A DNA stretch of 64,000 nt from CADEEN01 sp963740395 (GTDB lineage Bacteria > Pseudomonadota > Gammaproteobacteria > Burkholderiales > Burkholderiaceae_C). Position numbers and translations under genes: made by a program. Below are positions 29,109-37,760 of this stretch, piece by piece; the first letter of the stretch is position 1; each line of letters starts with the position of its first letter. Location: positions 48,611 through 112,610 of the forward strand of contig CAVUEP010000094.1 in NCBI GenBank assembly GCA_963740395.1, written 5' to 3'. The notes under the pieces are model-generated. The model was not told where the DNA came from. It did not search any database and saw only the letters and a program-made list of their open reading frames with translations.

Positions 29109-30290
29109 ATGTTGCTCAGCCTCTCCCAATGGTTGCTGTCGCAGTACCCCGAGCAGCTCGGCTTCCTGCGCGTGATCCAGTTCCTGACCTTTCGCGCGGT
29201 GCTGGCGGCGATGACGGCGCTGCTGATCGGCCTGGCCTTCGGCCCCTGGGTGATCCGCCGCCTGGCCACGCTGAAGATCGGTCAGCCGATCCGCGAGTAC
29301 GGCGTGCAGGCGCATATCGCCAAGGCCGGCACGCCGACGATGGGCGGCGTGCTGGTGCTGATCGGCATCGGCGTCTCGACGCTGCTCTGGTTCGACTGGA
29401 GCAATCGCTTCGTCTGGATCGTGATGCTGGTGACGTTCGGCTTCGGCACCATCGGCTGGGTCGACGACTGGCGCAAGGTGGTGCACAAGAACCCCGAAGG
29501 CATGCGTTCGCGCGAGAAGTACTTCTGGCAGTCCGTGATCGGTCTGGTGGCGGCCTTCTACCTCTGCTTCGCGGTCTCGGAAAGCTCCAACCTGCGCGTC
29601 TTCCAGCTCTTCATACGCTGGATCGAGAGCGGCTTCTCGACGCCGCTGCCGCCCAACGCCGACCTGCTGGTGCCCTTCTTCAAGACCATCAGCTACCCGC
29701 TGGGGGTGTGGGGTTTCATCATCCTGACCTACCTCGTGATCGTCGGCTCGAGCAATGCGGTCAACCTGACCGACGGCCTCGACGGCCTGGCGATCATGCC
29801 GGTGGTGATGGTCGGCTCGGCCCTGGGCGTCTTCGCCTACGTCGTCGGCAACTCGGTCTTCAGCAAGTACCTGCTGTTCCCCTACATCCCGGGCGCCGGC
29901 GAGCTGCTGATCTTCTGCGCCGCGATGGCCGGCGCCGGGCTGGCCTTCCTCTGGTTCAACGCCTACCCGGCGCAGGTGTTCATGGGCGACGTGGGTGCGC
30001 TCGCGCTCGGCGGCGCGCTCGGCACGATCGCCGTCATCACGCGCCAGGAGATCGTGCTCGCGATCATGGGCGGCATCTTCGTCGTCGAGGCGCTGTCGGT
30101 GATGCTGCAGGTCAGCTGGTTCAAGTGGACCAAGCGCAAGACCGGGACCGGCGAGCGGTTGTTCAAGATGGCGCCGCTGCACCACCACTTCGAGGAAACC
30201 GGCTGGCGCGAGACGCAGGTCGTGGTGCGCTTCTGGATCATCACGATGCTGCTCTGCCTGGTCGGCCTGGCGAGTCTCAAACTGCGATGA
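29109..30290 (+). CDS. mraY: Phospho-MurNAc-pentapeptide transferase MraY
   Basis: Integral membrane enzyme that makes lipid I by transferring phospho-MurNAc-pentapeptide to undecaprenyl phosphate. It has about ten transmembrane segments in 393 residues. The catalytic motif NLTDGLDGLAIMP is present, as are KAGTPTMGGVLVL and the C-terminal APLHHHFE. The ATG at 29109 gives the typical long betaproteobacterial form. Its stop overlaps the murD ATG. Confidence 0.95.
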   Translation: MLLSLSQWLLSQYPEQLGFLRVIQFLTFRAVLAAMTALLIGLAFGPWVIRRLATLKIGQPIREYGVQAHIAKAGTPTMGGVLVLIGIGVSTLLWFDWSNRFVWIVMLVTFGFGTIGWVDDWRKVVHKNPEGMRSREKYFWQSVIGLVAAFYLCFAVSESSNLRVFQLFIRWIESGFSTPLPPNADLLVPFFKTISYPLGVWGFIILTYLVIVGSSNAVNLTDGLDGLAIMPVVMVGSALGVFAYVVGNSVFSKYLLFPYIPGAGELLIFCAAMAGAGLAFLWFNAYPAQVFMGDVGALALGGALGTIAVITRQEIVLAIMGGIFVVEALSVMLQVSWFKWTKRKTGTGERLFKMAPLHHHFEETGWRETQVVVRFWIITMLLCLVGLASLKLR

Positions 30291-31864
30291 ACCATCTGCA
30301 GTCGCTCCACGTCCTCGTGCTCGGCCTGGGTGAGTCCGGCCTGGCCATGGCCACCTGGTGTGCCAGCCATGGCGCGACCGTGCGCGTGTGGGATTCGCGC
30401 CACCCGGCGCCGGGGGCGCCGGACTCCGCCGCCCGGCCGCCGCAGGCCGCGGCGCTCGCGCTGGCCGCGCCGCAGGCCGTGCTCTTCGGCGGCGCGCTGC
30501 AGGCCGATGCGCTGCACGGCGTGCAACTGGTGCTGAAGAGCCCGGGCCTGGCGCCGCACGACGAGCGCATCGCGCCGCTGCTGGCGGCGGCCAAGGCGCA
30601 GGGCGTCGCGGTGCAGGGCGAGCTCGACCTGTTCGCCCGCGCGCTGGCCGACCTGCAGCAGCAGCGCGACTACCGCCCCCACGTGATCGCCATCACCGGC
30701 ACCAACGGCAAGACCACCACCGCCGCCTTGACGGCCCTGCTGGTCGAGCATTGCGGCAAACGCGTGGCGCTGGCCGGCAACATCGGGCCGACGATGCTCG
30801 ACACGCTGGCCACGGCGTTGGCCGTGGTCGATGACGACGGTGCGCCCGCGCCGCTGCCGGCCGTGTGGGTGCTCGAGCTGTCGAGCTTCCAGCTCGACAC
30901 GGTGCGCGACTTCGAGCCCAGCGCCGCCGTCGTGTTGAACCTGACGCAGGACCATCTCGACTGGCATGGGTCGCTCGAGGCCTATGCCGCGGCCAAGGCC
31001 CGCATCTTCGGCACGCAGGGCGTGATCGTGCTCAACCGCGACGATCCAATGGTCGAGGCGATGTTGCCCGCGCCGGCCGCGCCTACCAAGGGCAAGCCGC
31101 GCGAGCCGTTGCGCAGCGTCGTGCGCTTTGGTGCGGGCGCACCGCAGCGTCCCGGCGACTTCGGCCTGCTGCTGGACAACGGCATGGTCTGGCTGGTGCG
31201 CGCGCTCGAAGAGGAAGAAGGCTCGCGCAAGCGCGGCTGGGTCGCCGACGCCGATGAGCTGCACCTGCAGCGCCTGATGCCGGCCGACGCATTGCGCATC
31301 CGCGGCCGCCACAACGCCACCAACGCGCTGGCGGCGCTGGCGCTGGCCACGGCGATCGGTTGCCCGCTGGCGCCGATGCTGCATGGGCTGCGCGAGTACC
31401 ACGGTGAGCCGCACCGCGTCACGTTCGTGGCGCAGGTCGGTGACGTCGAGGCCTTCGACGACAGCAAGGGCACCAATGTCGGCGCCACGGTGGCGGCGCT
31501 GGAGGGTCTGGGCGCGGACAAGGCACCGGCCAAACTGGTGCTGATTCTCGGCGGCGACGGCAAGGGCCAGGACTTCGCGCCGCTGGCCGCACCGGCGGCG
31601 CAGCATGCGCGCGCAGTGGCGCTGATCGGCCGCGACGCCGCGACCATCGAGGCCGCATTGGCCGATAGCGGTGTGCCGCTGCAGCGCCACGACACGCTCG
31701 AGGCTGCCACGGCCTGGTGCTTCGCGCAGGCGCAGGCGGGCGACGCGGTGCTGCTCAGCCCGGCCTGCTCGAGCCTGGACATGTTCCGCAACTACGCCCA
31801 CCGCGCCGAAGTCTTCGTTGCCGCTGTGCAGCAACTTGCCCAGGCCCAGGGAGCCGTGCTGTGA
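30287..31864 (+). CDS. murD: UDP-MurNAc-L-alanine:D-glutamate ligase MurD
   Basis: Adds D-glutamate to UDP-MurNAc-L-Ala. An N-terminal Rossmann-like domain (VLVLGLGESGLAMA) is followed by the ATP site AITGTNGKTTT and NLTQDHLDWHG, and the C-terminal domain has DDSKGTNVGATVAAL and LLSPACSSLDMF. It has 525 residues, longer than the 438 of E. coli; the excess is in loops. The ATGA overlap with mraY decides the start. The stop overlaps a GTG that opens the repeat-encoded frame before ftsW. Confidence 0.94.
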   Translation: MNHLQSLHVLVLGLGESGLAMATWCASHGATVRVWDSRHPAPGAPDSAARPPQAAALALAAPQAVLFGGALQADALHGVQLVLKSPGLAPHDERIAPLLAAAKAQGVAVQGELDLFARALADLQQQRDYRPHVIAITGTNGKTTTAALTALLVEHCGKRVALAGNIGPTMLDTLATALAVVDDDGAPAPLPAVWVLELSSFQLDTVRDFEPSAAVVLNLTQDHLDWHGSLEAYAAAKARIFGTQGVIVLNRDDPMVEAMLPAPAAPTKGKPREPLRSVVRFGAGAPQRPGDFGLLLDNGMVWLVRALEEEEGSRKRGWVADADELHLQRLMPADALRIRGRHNATNALAALALATAIGCPLAPMLHGLREYHGEPHRVTFVAQVGDVEAFDDSKGTNVGATVAALEGLGADKAPAKLVLILGGDGKGQDFAPLAAPAAQHARAVALIGRDAATIEAALADSGVPLQRHDTLEAATAWCFAQAQAGDAVLLSPACSSLDMFRNYAHRAEVFVAAVQQLAQAQGAVL

Positions 31865-32088
31865 GCGCGCCGGGCCGCTCCCAAGTGCGAACGCTCCCGC
31901 TTGGCGGGACGGCGCGCAGCGCCCAGGGTGCTACAGGTCGCACGCCGGGCCGCTCCCAAGTGCGAACGCTCCCGCTTGGCGGGACGGCGCGCAGCGCCCA
32001 GGGTGCTACAGGTCGCACGCCGGGCCGCTCCCAAGTGCGAACGCTCCCGCTTGGCGGGACGGCGCGCAGCGCCCAGGGTGCTACATGA
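31861..32088 (+). CDS. Putative 75-residue repeat peptide bridging murD and ftsW
   Basis: The frame starts at a GTG overlapping the murD stop (GTGA) and stops at a TGA overlapping the ftsW ATG (ATGA). Translation could therefore pass from murD to ftsW without a gap. The product would be three 25-residue repeats, each containing PGRSQVRTLPLGGTA, with no family I know. The codons come from a 75-bp tandem DNA repeat. It may be only a coupling device, or a chance open frame in GC-rich repeats. Whether the peptide exists is unknown. Confidence 0.35.
   Translation: MSAPGRSQVRTLPLGGTARSAQGATGRTPGRSQVRTLPLGGTARSAQGATGRTPGRSQVRTLPLGGTARSAQGAT
31869..32085 (+). repeat. 75-bp tandem repeat (2.9 copies) between murD and ftsW
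   Basis: Identical copies begin at 31869, 31944 and 32019; the third is cut after 67 bases at the A of the ftsW start codon. Each unit holds two small perfect hairpins, TCCCGC-TTG-GCGGGA and GGCGC-GCA-GCGCC. The first 17 bases of the unit recur before murC (34469). The end of the unit, AGGGTGCTACA, supplies the probable ribosome site of ftsW. The 75-bp period is a multiple of three, so copy number can change without breaking the frame. Confidence 0.95.
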
Positions 32089-33362
32089 GCGGCGCCCTGC
32101 GCTCCTGGCTGCCGGCCGCACCGGCCTGGTGGACGGCGCTGCGCGCGCGCTTTGCGCGCCAGGAGACGGGCCGCGAGCAGGTGCCGATTCGCGAGTGGGT
32201 CGGCGCCACCGCGGCGCAGCCGAGTCGCGCACTCGGCTTTGACCAGGCCCTGGTCTGGGTCGTGATGGCGCTGCTGCTGCTGGGCCTGGTGATGGTCTAT
32301 TCGGCGTCGGTGGCCCTGCCCGACAACCCGAAGTTCGCGCGCTACTCACCCACGCACTTCCTGTCGCGGCACGCGTTGTCGCTGTGCATCGCCTTCGTCG
32401 CGGGGCTGGCCGTGGTGCAGATCCCGATCGCGTTCTGGGAAAAGCATGCGCCCTGGGTCTTCGTGGCCGCGTTGGCGCTGCTGGTGCTGGTGCTGATGCC
32501 CATGGTCGGCAAGGGCGTGAACGGCGCGCGGCGCTGGATTCCGCTGGGGCCGATGAACTTCCAGCCCAGCGAATTGGCCAAGCTCGGCATCGCGCTCTAT
32601 GCCGCCAGCTACATGGTGCGCAAGATGGACACGCGCGAAAACTTCTTCCAGGCCGTGGCGCCGATGGCCGTCGCGCTCGGCTTCATCGGTGTGCTGTTGC
32701 TGGCCGAGCCCGACATGGGCGCCTTCCTCGTCATCGCCACCGTCGCCCTGGGCATCCTGTTCCTGGGCGGCGTCAACGGCCGCATGTTCGCGCTTGCGAC
32801 GGCGGTGCTGCTCGGCGCCTTCGTGTTGATGATCGCCCTGAGTCCGTGGCGCGCCGAGCGCATCTTCGCCTACCTCGACCCCTGGAACCCGCTCTATGCG
32901 CAGGGCCGCGCCTACCAGCTCACGCATTCGCTGATCGCCTTCGGCCGCGGCGAAATCTTCGGCCAGGGCCTGGGCGCCTCGGTCGAGAAGCTGCACTACC
33001 TGCCGGAGGCGCACACCGACTTCCTGCTCGCCGTGGTGGGCGAGGAACTCGGTTTCGTCGGCGTGTTCCTCGTGATTGCAGCCTTCTTCTGGCTCACGCG
33101 GCGCATCTTCCACATCGGTCGTCAGGCGGTGGCGTTGGACCGCGTCTTCGCCGGCCTGCTGGCCCAGGGCATCGGCATCTGGATCGGCGCGCAGGCCTTC
33201 ATCAACATGGGCGTCAACCTGGGCGTGCTGCCGACCAAGGGCCTGACGCTGCCGCTGATGAGCTACGGCGGCTCGGCGATCCTGATGAACCTGGTCTCGC
33301 TGGCGATCGTGGTCCGCATTGACATCGAGAACCGAAGTCTCATGCGCGGAGGGCGCCCATGA
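32085..33362 (+). CDS. ftsW: Septal peptidoglycan glycosyltransferase FtsW
   Basis: SEDS-family polymerase working with FtsI. A cytoplasmic N-terminus of about 55 residues precedes about ten transmembrane segments. Conserved stretches are VMVYSASVALPD, NGARRWIPLGPMNFQPSELAKL, EAHTDFLLAVVGEELGF and LPLMSYGGSAILMN. It has 425 residues. The ATG at 32085 is the first possible start in frame: the upstream repeat holds no ATG, GTG or TTG in this frame. The stop overlaps the murG ATG. Confidence 0.95.
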   Translation: MSGALRSWLPAAPAWWTALRARFARQETGREQVPIREWVGATAAQPSRALGFDQALVWVVMALLLLGLVMVYSASVALPDNPKFARYSPTHFLSRHALSLCIAFVAGLAVVQIPIAFWEKHAPWVFVAALALLVLVLMPMVGKGVNGARRWIPLGPMNFQPSELAKLGIALYAASYMVRKMDTRENFFQAVAPMAVALGFIGVLLLAEPDMGAFLVIATVALGILFLGGVNGRMFALATAVLLGAFVLMIALSPWRAERIFAYLDPWNPLYAQGRAYQLTHSLIAFGRGEIFGQGLGASVEKLHYLPEAHTDFLLAVVGEELGFVGVFLVIAAFFWLTRRIFHIGRQAVALDRVFAGLLAQGIGIWIGAQAFINMGVNLGVLPTKGLTLPLMSYGGSAILMNLVSLAIVVRIDIENRSLMRGGRP

Positions 33363-34438
33363 GCCATTTGGTGATCATGGCCGCGGGCACGGGAGGCCAC
33401 ATCATTCCCGGCCTGGCCGTCGCGCAGGAGATGCAGTCGCGCGGCTGGACCATCAGCTGGCTGGGCACACGCGAAGGCATGGAGAACCGCCTCGTGCCCG
33501 CGGCGGGCATCGCGCTGGACTCGATCGGCTTCTCCGGCCTGCGCGGCAAGGGCCTCGTGCATACGTTGACCGGCGGCCTGCGCCTGCTCAAGGCCTTCTG
33601 GGAATGCCTGACGCTGCTGCGCCGGCGCGGCGCCGATGCCGTGCTCGGCATGGGCGGCTATGTCTGCTTCCCCGGCGGTTTGATGGCCTCCCTGCTGGGC
33701 AAGCCGCTGCTGCTGGTCAACGCCGACGCCTCGCTGCTGCTGTCGAACAAGGCACTGCTGCCGGTGGCCGACCGCATCGCCTTCGGTTTCGACGGCGCCG
33801 CGGCCACCACGCACAAGCGTGCGGTCGTGACCGGCAACCCGGTACGCGCCGAGATCGAAGCGTTGCCATCGCCGGCCGAGCGCTACGCCGGGCGCAGCGG
33901 GCCGCTGAATCTGCTCGTGGTCGGTGGCAGCCTGGGCGCCCGGGTGCTCAACGACACGCTGCCGCAGGCGCTGGCGCTGCTGCCCCCGGCGCAGCGGCCG
34001 CGGCTGGTGCACCAGACCGGCGCGCTGCAACGCGACGGCGTGCGCGATGCCTATGCCGCCGCCGGCGTCGACGCGGGCGTCGAGGTGCTGGCCTTCATCG
34101 ACGACATGGCCGCGCGACTGGCGGCCTGCGACCTGATCGTCTGTCGCGCGGGCGCCGTCACCGTCAGCGAGCTGTGCGCGGCGGGCGTGCCCGCGGTGCT
34201 GGTGCCACTGATCGTCAGCACCACCGCGCACCAGCGCGACAACGCGCAGTTCATGGCCCAGCATGGCGCCGCGCTGCACCTGCCGCAGGCCGAACTGACG
34301 CCGCAAAGCCTGGCCGATCTGCTGCAGAGCCTGGACCGCGCGGCCCTGCTGGCCATGGCCGAGAAGGCCCATGCCCTGGCCCGACCGCGCGCGGCGGCGC
34401 GCGTCGCCGACGAGATCGAAAGGCTGGTGCAGTCATGA
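33359..34438 (+). CDS. murG: UDP-GlcNAc:lipid I N-acetylglucosaminyltransferase MurG
   Basis: Peripheral membrane GT28 enzyme that makes lipid II. The N-terminal glycine loop AAGTGGHIIPGLAVA and the acceptor-side loop VLGMGGYVCFPGG are present. The donor-site region is VVGGSLGARVLN with CRAGAVTVSELCAAG downstream. It has 359 residues, normal length. ATGA overlap with ftsW. A 102-bp gap carrying a REP-like element follows before murC. Confidence 0.95.
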   Translation: MSHLVIMAAGTGGHIIPGLAVAQEMQSRGWTISWLGTREGMENRLVPAAGIALDSIGFSGLRGKGLVHTLTGGLRLLKAFWECLTLLRRRGADAVLGMGGYVCFPGGLMASLLGKPLLLVNADASLLLSNKALLPVADRIAFGFDGAAATTHKRAVVTGNPVRAEIEALPSPAERYAGRSGPLNLLVVGGSLGARVLNDTLPQALALLPPAQRPRLVHQTGALQRDGVRDAYAAAGVDAGVEVLAFIDDMAARLAACDLIVCRAGAVTVSELCAAGVPAVLVPLIVSTTAHQRDNAQFMAQHGAALHLPQAELTPQSLADLLQSLDRAALLAMAEKAHALARPRAAARVADEIERLVQS

Positions 34439-34468
34439 CGCCGATCGCGACGACGCAGCGGGCCGAGC

Positions 34469-34535
34469 GCCGGGCCGCTCCCAAGCCGGCCCGCATCCCC
34501 CCGGGGATCGGGAGACGTACCCGTCGGACGAGGGG
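34469..34535 (+). repeat. REP-like element between murG and murC
   Basis: The first 17 bases (GCCGGGCCGCTCCCAAG) are identical to the start of the 75-bp repeat unit before ftsW. They are followed by a perfect hairpin ATCCCC-CC-GGGGAT (34495-34508). It fills nearly all of the murG-murC spacer and ends about 5 bases before murC. Confidence 0.7.
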
Positions 34536-34540
34536 CTGTC

Positions 34541-35956
34541 ATGAAACACGCCATCAAGCATGTGCACTTCGTCGGCGTGGGCGGCGCGGGCATGAGCGGC
34601 ATCGCCGAGATCCTGCACAACCTGGGCTACCGCGTCTCGGGGTCGGACCAGAGCGACAGCGCCACGCTGCGCCGCCTGGGCGCCTTGGGTATCGCGGTCT
34701 TCGTCGGACACGATGCCGCCAACATCGCCGGTGCCGGTGCGGTGGTCACGTCGACGGCGGTCGGCGGCAGCAACCCCGAAGTGATCGCGGCGCGCGCGGC
34801 GCGCGTGCCGGTGGTGCCGCGTGCGGCGATGCTGGCCGAACTGATGCGCCTGCGCCGCGGCATCGCCATCGCCGGCACCCACGGCAAGACCACCACCACG
34901 TCGCTGGTGGCCACGGTGCTGGCCGAGGCCGGCGTCGACCCGACCTTCGTCATCGGCGGGCGCCTGGCCAGCGCGGGCGCCAATTCGCGCCTGGGGTCGG
35001 GCGACTACATCGTCGTCGAGGCCGACGAGAGCGACGCCTCGTTCCTGAACCTGACCCCCGTGCTGGCCGTCGTGACCAACATCGACGCCGACCACATGGA
35101 CACCTATGGCCACGACTTCGCGCGGCTCAAGACCGCCTTCGTCGACTTCCTGCACCGCATGCCGTTCTACGGCGCAGCCATCGTCTGCGGCGACGACGCC
35201 GGCGTGCGCTCGATCGTGCCGATGGTCTCGCGCCCGGTGGTCGATTACGGCTTCGGGCCCGACAACCAGGTGCGCGCCACGCAGGTCCAGGCCCTGCCCG
35301 GCGGGCAGATGCGCTTCGTTGCCGAGCGCCGCAACGGCACGGCCTTGCCGCCGCTCGAGATCACGCTGAACCTGCCCGGCGAGCACAACGTGCTCAATGC
35401 GCTGGCCGCGATCGCCGTGGCCACCGAACTCGAACTGCCCGACGCTGCGATCGCCGCTGCGCTGGCCAAGTTCTCCGGCGTCGACCGTCGCTTCCAGCGC
35501 TGCGGCGAAGTGCCGGCGCAGGACGGTTCGGGCCCGTTCACCGTGATCGACGACTACGGCCACCACCCGGTCGAGATGGCCGCCGTGATCGCCGCGGCGC
35601 GCGGCGCCTTCCCGGGCCAGCGCCTGGTGCTGGCCTTCCAGCCGCATCGCTACACGCGCACCCGCGACTGCTTCGAGGACTTCGTCAAGGTGCTCGGCGG
35701 CGCGGACTCGGTGCTGCTGACAGAGGTCTACTCGGCTGGCGAGGCACCGATCGTTGCCGCCGACGGCCGCACGCTGGCCCGCGCACTGCGCCTGGCCGGC
35801 CGCGTCGACCCGATCTTCGTCGACGAGGTCGACGGCCTGCCCAGCGCGGTGCTCGCGCAGGCGCGCGGCGGCGACGTCGTGATCGTGATGGGCGCGGGCT
35901 CGATCGGCCAGGTGGCCGCGCGCATCGTCGAACTCGGCACGGTGGCCGCGCCATGA
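34541..35956 (+). CDS. murC: UDP-MurNAc:L-alanine ligase MurC
   Basis: First Mur ligase of the pathway. It starts MKHAIKHVHFVGVGGAGMSG, with the ATP site IAGTHGKTTTTSL and FTVIDDYGHHPVEMAAV in the C-terminal half. It has 471 residues, as in E. coli. It is preceded by GAGGGG about 7 bases upstream. The stop overlaps the ddl ATG. The frame is intact. Confidence 0.95.
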   Translation: MKHAIKHVHFVGVGGAGMSGIAEILHNLGYRVSGSDQSDSATLRRLGALGIAVFVGHDAANIAGAGAVVTSTAVGGSNPEVIAARAARVPVVPRAAMLAELMRLRRGIAIAGTHGKTTTTSLVATVLAEAGVDPTFVIGGRLASAGANSRLGSGDYIVVEADESDASFLNLTPVLAVVTNIDADHMDTYGHDFARLKTAFVDFLHRMPFYGAAIVCGDDAGVRSIVPMVSRPVVDYGFGPDNQVRATQVQALPGGQMRFVAERRNGTALPPLEITLNLPGEHNVLNALAAIAVATELELPDAAIAAALAKFSGVDRRFQRCGEVPAQDGSGPFTVIDDYGHHPVEMAAVIAAARGAFPGQRLVLAFQPHRYTRTRDCFEDFVKVLGGADSVLLTEVYSAGEAPIVAADGRTLARALRLAGRVDPIFVDEVDGLPSAVLAQARGGDVVIVMGAGSIGQVAARIVELGTVAAP

Positions 35957-36901
35957 ACACGCGCAGCAGTTTCGGCAAGGTCGCGGTGCTGATGGGCGGG
36001 CGCAGCGCCGAGCGCGAGATCTCGCTGCTCAGCGGCAGCGGCGTGCTCGCCGCCCTGAAGAGCCAGGGCGTCGATGCCCATGCCTTCGACCCGGCCGAGC
36101 GCGACCTGGTCGAATTGAAGCGCGAGGGCTTCGCGCGCTGCTTCATCGCCCTGCATGGGCGCCACGGCGAAGACGGCACGGTGCAGGGCGCGCTCGAGCT
36201 GCTCGGCATTCCCTACACCGGCTCGGGCGTGATGGCCAGCGCGATCGGCATGGACAAGGTCATGACCAAGCGTGTCTGGTCCGCGCTCGGCCTGCCGACG
36301 CCGCGTTCGCTGACCCTGAGCGCCGCCGAGCAGACGCGCGAGCGCCTGCGCAGCGTGCCGGACGAACTCGGCCTGCCGCTTATCGTCAAGGCGCCGCACG
36401 AGGGTTCGTCGATCGGTGTGGTCAAGGTCAACGGCTACTCGGACATGGGCGGGGCCGTGGCCGAAGCGATGAAATACGACAGTGTGGTGCTGGTCGAGGA
36501 GTTCGTCAGCGGCGATGAAGTCACCTGCCCGATCCTGGGCGAGCGGGCGCTGCCGGTCGTGAAGATCGTCGCACCCGAAGGCAAGTACGACTACCAGAAC
36601 AAGTACTTCACCGACGAGGTGCAGTACCTGGTGCCCATCGGGCTTGTCGCCGGCCGAGGAGCAGGAAGTGCAACGGCTCGCGCTGGCCGCCTTCGAGGCC
36701 ATCGGCTGCCGTGGCTGGGCGCGCGCCGACTTCATGCTGCGTGCGAGCGACCGCAAGCCCTACCTGCTCGAGATCAATACTTCGCCGGGCATGACCAGCC
36801 ACTCGCTGGTGCCCAAGTCGGCAGGCGCCGCGGGCATAGGCTACGAAGCGCTGTGCCTGGAGATCCTGGCTCTGGCGCGCCTGGACGACGGGGGTGCCTG
36901 A
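35953..36901 (+). CDS. ddl: D-alanine:D-alanine ligase Ddl (one frameshift)
   Basis: ATP-grasp ligase making the D-Ala-D-Ala used by MurF. The N-terminus has VAVLMGGRSAEREISLLSG, the centre has IVKAPHEGSSIGV, and the C-terminus has RADFMLRASDRKPYLLEINT followed by PGMTSHSLVP. An extra T near 36645 (gggcttgtcg where gggctgtcg is expected) shifts the frame before LSPAEEQEVQRLAL. The repaired product is about 316 residues. ATGA overlap with murC; ftsQ starts 3 bases after the stop. Probably a sequencing error. Confidence 0.9.
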
Positions 36902-36904
36902 GCC

Positions 36905-37738
36905 ATGGCCCGCAGCCGCAACACCCGCAACCGCGCGCCGACCGAGACGCCGGTCGACGTGCGCTTGATGAACGGCGTGTCGCTGCTGATCTTCGCGCTC
37001 GCCGCGTTGGTGCTGGCCACGGCGCTGGTGGCGTGGCTGACGCGCGCGTCGCTGTTCACGATCCGCTCGATCACGCTGCAGGCCGAACTCGCGCGCAGCA
37101 ACCTGGCCACGGTGCGCGCCAATGCGCTGCCGCACCTGAGTGGCAACTTCTTCAGCTTCGACCTCGACCGCGGCCGCGCCGCGTTCGAGGCGGTGCCCTG
37201 GGTGCGCCGTGCCGTGGTGCGCCGGGTCTGGCCCAACGGCCTGGCGGTCTCGCTCGAGGAACACCAGGCTGCGGCGCTGTGGCAGGGCGACGGCGGCAGC
37301 GAGCGCCTGGTCAACAGCCACGGCGAGGTCTTCGATGCCAACCTCGGCGATGTCGAGGACGAAGGCCTGATGACGCTGTCAGGCCCCAACGGCAGCTCGG
37401 AGGCGATGCTGAACATGCAGCGCAGGCTGTCCGAGACCCTGGCACCGATCGACGGCCGCATCGAGGTCCTGCGCCTGTCCAGCCGCGGCTCCTGGCGCGC
37501 CGAGCTCGACAGCGGCGCCACCATCGAGCTCGGCCGCGGCCTCGAGGCCGAGGTGCTCGGCCGCGCCGCACGCTTCGTGCGCACGCTGGGCCCGGTGCAG
37601 CAGCGTTTTGCCAGCGCCGGCGCGGGCCCGCGCGAGCTGCTCGCGGCCGACCTGCGCCACCCCGACGGCTACGCGCTGCGCCTGCGCGGCGTGTCGACGA
37701 CGTCGCTGGCCGCCACCCACAACAACGCCCCGCGTTGA
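36905..37738 (+). CDS. ftsQ: Cell division protein FtsQ
   Basis: Bitopic divisome protein. It has a cytoplasmic tail of about 25 residues, one transmembrane segment (about 26-46), a POTRA domain starting at LFTIRSITLQAEL, and a beta domain with PWVRRAVVRRVWPNGLAVSLEEH. It has 277 residues. It would recruit FtsL and the absent FtsB. ftsA begins 22 bases later. Confidence 0.93.
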   Translation: MARSRNTRNRAPTETPVDVRLMNGVSLLIFALAALVLATALVAWLTRASLFTIRSITLQAELARSNLATVRANALPHLSGNFFSFDLDRGRAAFEAVPWVRRAVVRRVWPNGLAVSLEEHQAAALWQGDGGSERLVNSHGEVFDANLGDVEDEGLMTLSGPNGSSEAMLNMQRRLSETLAPIDGRIEVLRLSSRGSWRAELDSGATIELGRGLEAEVLGRAARFVRTLGPVQQRFASAGAGPRELLAADLRHPDGYALRLRGVSTTSLAATHNNAPR

Positions 37739-37760
37739 CAACAAAGCAAGGACACACGCG

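Noticed and set aside
31671..32085. An N-terminal extension of FtsW through the 75-bp repeats
   Set aside because: The ftsW frame is open upstream, but the repeats contain no ATG, GTG or TTG in that frame, and the ATG at 32085 has its own ribosome site.
31869..32085. A CRISPR array
   Set aside because: The three units are directly adjacent with no spacers and are 75 bp long, so this is a simple tandem repeat.
34435..34541. A second coupling mini-ORF between murG and murC like the one before ftsW
   Set aside because: An ATG overlaps the murG stop, but the frame runs past the murC start in the wrong phase with no overlapping stop.
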